64,000 nt of DNA from Bacteroidales bacterium (GTDB taxonomy: Bacteria > Bacteroidota > Bacteroidia > Bacteroidales > P3). Location: assembly GCA_031257915.1 (NCBI GenBank), contig JAIRNR010000094.1, positions 1 through 64,000 on the forward strand, read 5' to 3'. Positions 61,110-64,000 of the stretch are shown here, piece by piece (the stretch's first letter is position 1; each line of letters starts with the position of its first letter). The translations under genes were made by a program, and so were the position numbers. The notes below the pieces were generated by a model. It ran no database searches. It worked only from the letters and a program-made list of their open reading frames with translations, and was not told where the DNA came from.

Positions 61110-61705
61110 AATAACCTCTGCAATTCCTCCCGCACTTGTCCCGCAGTCGTAAACTGTATTGTATGTATGCCAAGGGCATCAGCAGGTGCGAGATTCGCTT
61201 TGCGGTCGTCTATAAAAACCGTTTCGTTGGCTGTGAGGGAATAACGTTCTAAAAGCAGTTTATAAATACGCACGTCTGGTTTAATAATTTTTTCTACACC
61301 TGAAACAACAATGCCGTTGAAAGTACTGAAGAAATGTAAATCCTGTCTGACAACAGAAAACGTTTCATTACTCCAGTTTGTAAGTCCGTATGTTGCGTAT
61401 CCTGCATTTTGCAAGTCGTAAAGCAATTCTACTGTTTCGTAAATCGGTGAACCGATTGTTTCAAGATAACGTGTAAAATAAGCATTTACTTCGCGTTTAA
61501 GGGATGGATATTTTGCGAGCAGTGCAAGACGCGTACTTTCAAGCGTTTCGCCTCTGTCAAGCGGGTCATTCCATTCGGCAGCATTCCAGTTAACGCGCAT
61601 AAAATCATCTAATTCTTTACGGGTGCTGAAAAGTTTTGCAAAAAGGTAACGCGGATTCCAGTCGATAAGTACATTTCCGAAATCAAAAATAATATTCTTT
61701 ATCAT
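61106..61705 (-). CDS. HAD family hydrolase
   Basis: Haloacid-dehalogenase-type phosphatase of 199 residues. Motif I FDFGNVLIDWNP (Asp 9 nucleophile region; the second motif I Asp is Asp-16 in LIDWN), motif II GLTNWS, motif III Lys region VEKIIKPDVRIY and motif IV VFIDDRKANLAPADALG. Substrate unknown. Possible roles include sugar-phosphate or nucleotide phosphatase, or haloacid dehalogenase. It lies about 50 bases downstream of pssA on the same strand. Confidence 0.9.
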   Translation of the reverse strand: MIKNIIFDFGNVLIDWNPRYLFAKLFSTRKELDDFMRVNWNAAEWNDPLDRGETLESTRLALLAKYPSLKREVNAYFTRYLETIGSPIYETVELLYDLQNAGYATYGLTNWSNETFSVVRQDLHFFSTFNGIVVSGVEKIIKPDVRIYKLLLERYSLTANETVFIDDRKANLAPADALGIHTIQFTTAGQVREELQRLF

Positions 61706-61754
61706 ATTTTCGTTAGGTTATGGATAAATTTATAAAATGGACATTGGCACAAAT

Positions 61755-62465
61755 CTACTCACCGGCTCGAGCCTTATATTTTGAACGGTTCACAAAAAAA
61801 TAAAACCACGAAAATACAGGGTAGCAAACAACGGAAAGCGCAACGCCGAGAAAGTCGAATACAGCTACGGCTACTGTCACAAACACTATAAACAGGTATA
61901 ATACCCACTGTGCATGCAGCGACCAGTCTGTTACTTTTAGCGAGAACATCCGCATATTGCAGACGAGCAGGAATGAAAGAACAACAGCAAAAATAAGGAG
62001 TTGTTCCGGCTGCCAGATAAAACCGGTTACTGCCCAATGTGCCGAAAGCGCAGCCCAAAACAGTGCGTTTGCGGGCGTGGGCATTCCCTTAAAGTAGTGG
62101 TGCTGTTCGTTATCTATATTAAACTTTGCAAGGCGGTATGCGGAGGCGAGCGCAATTAAAAATGCGATATACGTCCAGTATGGTGTACCCGCAGTTGTTT
62201 CAGTGTTGTATTTTATCATCACAAACGCCATTGAAGCAGGAACAACACCGAAACTTACAACGTCCGATAATGAATCAAGTTGCGCTCCGAGAGGACTGCC
62301 CGTTTTCAGCAATCTTGCAACAAGACCGTCCGCAACATCAAATAGAGCCGCAATACCGACAAATATTGCAGCCCATAACATGCTATCGTTATAAATATTA
62401 ACGAGCGATAAGCAACCGAAAAAAAGATTGCCGAGCGTCAAAAAATTGGGAATATGTTTCTTCAT
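61755..62465 (-). CDS. pssA: CDP-diacylglycerol-serine O-phosphatidyltransferase
   Basis: Inner-membrane lipid enzyme of 236 residues that makes phosphatidylserine, the precursor of phosphatidylethanolamine. The CDP-alcohol phosphotransferase motif reads DVADGLVARLLKTGSPLGAQ followed by LDSLSDVVSFG (near residues 42-72). Several membrane helices follow. It overlaps nnrD by 4 bases. A phosphatidylserine decarboxylase gene is not in the window. Confidence 0.93.
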   Translation of the reverse strand: MKKHIPNFLTLGNLFFGCLSLVNIYNDSMLWAAIFVGIAALFDVADGLVARLLKTGSPLGAQLDSLSDVVSFGVVPASMAFVMIKYNTETTAGTPYWTYIAFLIALASAYRLAKFNIDNEQHHYFKGMPTPANALFWAALSAHWAVTGFIWQPEQLLIFAVVLSFLLVCNMRMFSLKVTDWSLHAQWVLYLFIVFVTVAVAVFDFLGVALSVVCYPVFSWFYFFVNRSKYKARAGE

Positions 62466-63283
62466 ACGATATTTTTTTCCAACTGCAAAAACACTTGCGG
62501 CAGATACGCTACAATATCGCTTGCAGTCATTGATGTTTGTGAAAGAGCGGCGGCGGCGAGGTTGCCTGCCGTACCATGGATATAAACGCCCAGAACAGCC
62601 GCATTATATGCACTGTAATCCTGCGCCGTTAAGCCAAGCAATATGCCTGTAAGAACATCGCCGCTACCTGCTGTCGCCATTCCGGAATTACCTGTTTTTA
62701 TTATTGTCGGTTCGCGATTCGGAGCAGTTACGGTATTGGGAACACCTTTTTTTATAACAATGCAGCCGAAACGATCGGAAAACGCTTGTTGTGATTTTAG
62801 TGTTGCGTCAAATTTTTCCGCCGCTGTCATTAACCGTTCGTATTCTTTTGCATGTGGAGTAAAAATACTGCCGGCTGTAATAAGCGAAAGTAATGACGGC
62901 TCGGCAGCAATAACGTTAATTGCATCTGCGTCAAAAATCATTGGACGCGGATTGTTTTTCAGTAGCGATTGCAACATTGAAAAAATTCTTTCGTTTGCGG
63001 ATATTCCCGGTCCGACAGCAATAGCACTGTATTTCTCAAGATTTTTCGGATACGTGTCGTAAATTTTCATTATTGCTTCAGGCACGGATGTCTGAATTAT
63101 ACTGATATTTTCGGGTGGAATTGCAACAGATACAAGCCCTATGCCGCTGCGAAGTGCGGCACGCGCACCAAGCACAGCTGCGCCTGCCATACCGTAAGAG
63201 CCTCCGATAAGCAAACCATGTCCGAATATACCCTTATGCGCGTCAACAGCACGTGGACGAAATAATTTTTCAATATCTGTCAT
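62462..63283 (-). CDS. nnrD: ADP-dependent NAD(P)H-hydrate dehydratase (NnrD domain only)
   Basis: Ribokinase-fold repair enzyme of 273 residues that dehydrates damaged NAD(P)H hydrate. It has GHGLLIGGSYGMAGAAVLGA, FTPHAKEYERLM and NSGMATAGSGDVLTGILLGL, the ATP/ADP-binding signature. Many bacteria fuse this to the epimerase NnrE, but here only the dehydratase domain is present; it starts at MTDIEKLFRPRAVDAHKGIF. It overlaps pssA by 4 bases. Confidence 0.93.
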   Translation of the reverse strand: MTDIEKLFRPRAVDAHKGIFGHGLLIGGSYGMAGAAVLGARAALRSGIGLVSVAIPPENISIIQTSVPEAIMKIYDTYPKNLEKYSAIAVGPGISANERIFSMLQSLLKNNPRPMIFDADAINVIAAEPSLLSLITAGSIFTPHAKEYERLMTAAEKFDATLKSQQAFSDRFGCIVIKKGVPNTVTAPNREPTIIKTGNSGMATAGSGDVLTGILLGLTAQDYSAYNAAVLGVYIHGTAGNLAAAALSQTSMTASDIVAYLPQVFLQLEKNIV

Positions 63284-63289
63284 CCTGTA

Positions 63290-63319
63290 TTTGTTTTTTC
63301 AAAAAAATGCGTACCTTTG
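63290..63319 (+). promoter_or_regulatory. Plus-strand promoter between nnrD and asnS
   Basis: TTTG at 63290-63293 and TACCTTTG at 63312-63319 are separated by 18 bases, close to the consensus for Bacteroidetes. It points away from nnrD and has no plus-strand gene downstream before the terminator at 63356-63386. Confidence 0.5.
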
Positions 63320-63325
63320 CATTGC

Positions 63326-63386
63326 GAATTTAATTAAATGTTTTTTCTAAAGAAGCGGGGGGCAGTGATTGCCCCTCGTTTTTTTT
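63326..63386 (+). ncRNA. Candidate small RNA of about 60 bases
   Basis: A promoter (63290-63319) is followed within about 40 bases by an intrinsic terminator, giving a predicted transcript of about 60 bases from roughly 63326. It could encode only a 16-residue peptide (ATG at 63338, running through the hairpin), so a non-coding RNA is more likely. The RNA would overlap the 3' side of asnS only if it read through. No match to a known RNA family is claimed. Confidence 0.35.
63356..63386 (+). terminator. Strong intrinsic terminator between nnrD and asnS
   Basis: A 9-bp stem pairs 63356-63364 with 63370-63378 (CGGGGGGCA/TGCCCCTCG, one G-T pair) around a 5-base loop and is followed by eight T (63379-63386) on the plus strand. 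On the minus strand the hairpin follows asnS but lacks a matching U-run, so it is a clear terminator only for plus-strand transcription. Confidence 0.8.
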
Positions 63387-63405
63387 AGTCAAATAGCAAG
63401 TTCTA

Positions 63406-64000
63406 CTAAAACTCGGCGTTTTGCGGATAGCGAGGGAATGGAATAACATCCCGGATATTTGTCATGCCTGTAATGAAAAGAAGCAGACGTTCAAAACCAA
63501 GCCCGAAACCACTGTGAGGTGCTGTACCGAATTTACGCGTATCTAAATACCACCACATATCTTCGGATTTTATACCAAACTCGTGCATACTGCCAAGCAA
63601 TTTTTCGTAATTCTCCTCACGTTGCGACCCGCCGATAATTTCACCTATTGACGGAAATAGAACATCCATTGCGCGTACTGTTTTTCCGTCCTCATTCTGT
63701 TTCATGTAAAACGCTTTTATCTTTTTCGGATAATCGGTAAGAATAACAGGATTTTTAAAATGTTTTTCCACTAAATAACGCTCGTGTTCACTCTGCAAAT
63801 CAGTACCCCATTCAACTTTGTATTCAAACTTTTGTCCTGACGTTTTAAGAATTTCTATTGCTGCCGTATAGTCCAAACGTGTAAAAGTCGCTTCAATTAT
63901 ACTTTCTAATCGTGCGATCAATTCCCTGTCATACATGTTGCACAGAAATTCCAAATCCTCGCGGCAGTTGTCAAGCGCATACCGAACGAGATATTTCAGA
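63406..64000 (-). CDS. asnS: Asparaginyl-tRNA synthetase, 5' part outside window
   Basis: C-terminal 198 residues of a class II synthetase; the frame stays open to the window edge. Conserved pieces are [20 protein letters not shown] at the edge, [35 protein letters not shown] and the motif 3 region [20 protein letters not shown]. The terminal PRYPQNAEF matches the AsnRS ending PRxPGNAEF. It is transcribed towards nnrD, 122 bases upstream of it, with the promoter and terminator listed above in between. Confidence 0.95.
   Translation of the reverse strand, partial: LKYLVRYALDNCREDLEFLCNMYDRELIARLESIIEATFTRLDYTAAIEILKTSGQKFEYKVEWGTDLQSEHERYLVEKHFKNPVILTDYPKKIKAFYMKQNEDGKTVRAMDVLFPSIGEIIGGSQREENYEKLLGSMHEFGIKSEDMWWYLDTRKFGTAPHSGFGLGFERLLLFITGMTNIRDVIPFPRYPQNAEF

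Noticed and set aside
63356-63378. asnS terminator on the minus strand
   Set aside because: The hairpin is in the right place, but there is no U-run on that strand; the clear terminator signature is on the plus strand.
1-64000. tRNA or rRNA genes
   Set aside because: No stretch with the expected T-loop and acceptor features was recognised by eye; a covariance-model scan would be needed to exclude a divergent tRNA.

Overview
The window looks like a chromosomal segment of an AT-rich member of the Bacteroidota, most likely order Bacteroidales. The evidence is a type IX secretion (T9SS) C-terminal sorting domain on an alpha-amylase, PorZ-like and GldJ-like T9SS/gliding proteins, an exbB-exbD-exbD-tonB-pstS-TPR operon, a PG0541-type protein behind an RND pump, and many promoters with the Bacteroidetes -7 box TAnnTTTG. 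Genes rarely carry a visible Shine-Dalgarno, as is normal for this phylum. No species can be named from the sequence. I saw no rRNA or tRNA gene, prophage or complete insertion sequence.

Layout. 1-4450 (minus): trxB-elbB-mce-GH13 run, with the GH13 (SusA/neopullulanase-like) enzyme cut by the left edge. 4542-9995 (plus): DUF349 protein, trmD, and a secreted multidomain alpha-amylase. 9992-10447 (minus): CvpA. 10578-19797 (plus): TonB energising operon with a PstS-like lipoprotein and a TPR protein, then marC, efp, an lpxD-like acyltransferase and a thioredoxin-like protein. 19825-24853 (minus): a 1,440-residue 2-hydroxyacyl-CoA dehydratase activase-like protein and a TetR regulator that share operator-like palindromes. 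25028-27233 (plus): a possible 39-aa ORF, queA, ruvC and a HIT protein. 27235-27480: four identical 44-bp direct repeats. 27500-27973 (minus): greA with a terminator-like hairpin in its leader. 28217-34851 (plus): tetR-tolC-MFP-RND-PG0541 efflux operon. 34846-42056 (minus): CDP-glucose 4,6-dehydratase, a repeat-expanded Big_5 lipoprotein, gldJ, a CRISPR-like repeat pair, a zinc peptidase and cysS. 42147-50375 (plus): ruvX, def, dsbD, alaS, a MITE-like element, an M23 peptidase, a MerR regulator and lgt. 50680-61109 (plus): AsmA-like, PorZ-like, DUF47/Pit phosphate pair, htpG, LemA, a small lipoprotein and a TPM protein. 61106-64000 (minus): HAD phosphatase, pssA, nnrD and asnS (cut by the right edge).

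Together the genes are mostly housekeeping (translation, repair, lipid synthesis, envelope biogenesis), with two starch-active GH13 enzymes probably acting at different cell locations. The most unusual content is not protein families but local repeat and regulatory structure. There are four independent tandem expansions (12, 21, 44 and 60 bp units), a 140-bp inverted-repeat element with a 10-bp target duplication, and a repeat-spacer-repeat unit whose ends resemble Cas12a-type CRISPR repeats. There are also paired TetR operator candidates around the giant activase, a greA leader terminator reminiscent of enterobacterial GraL, and a promoter-plus-terminator unit that may encode a roughly 60-nt RNA.
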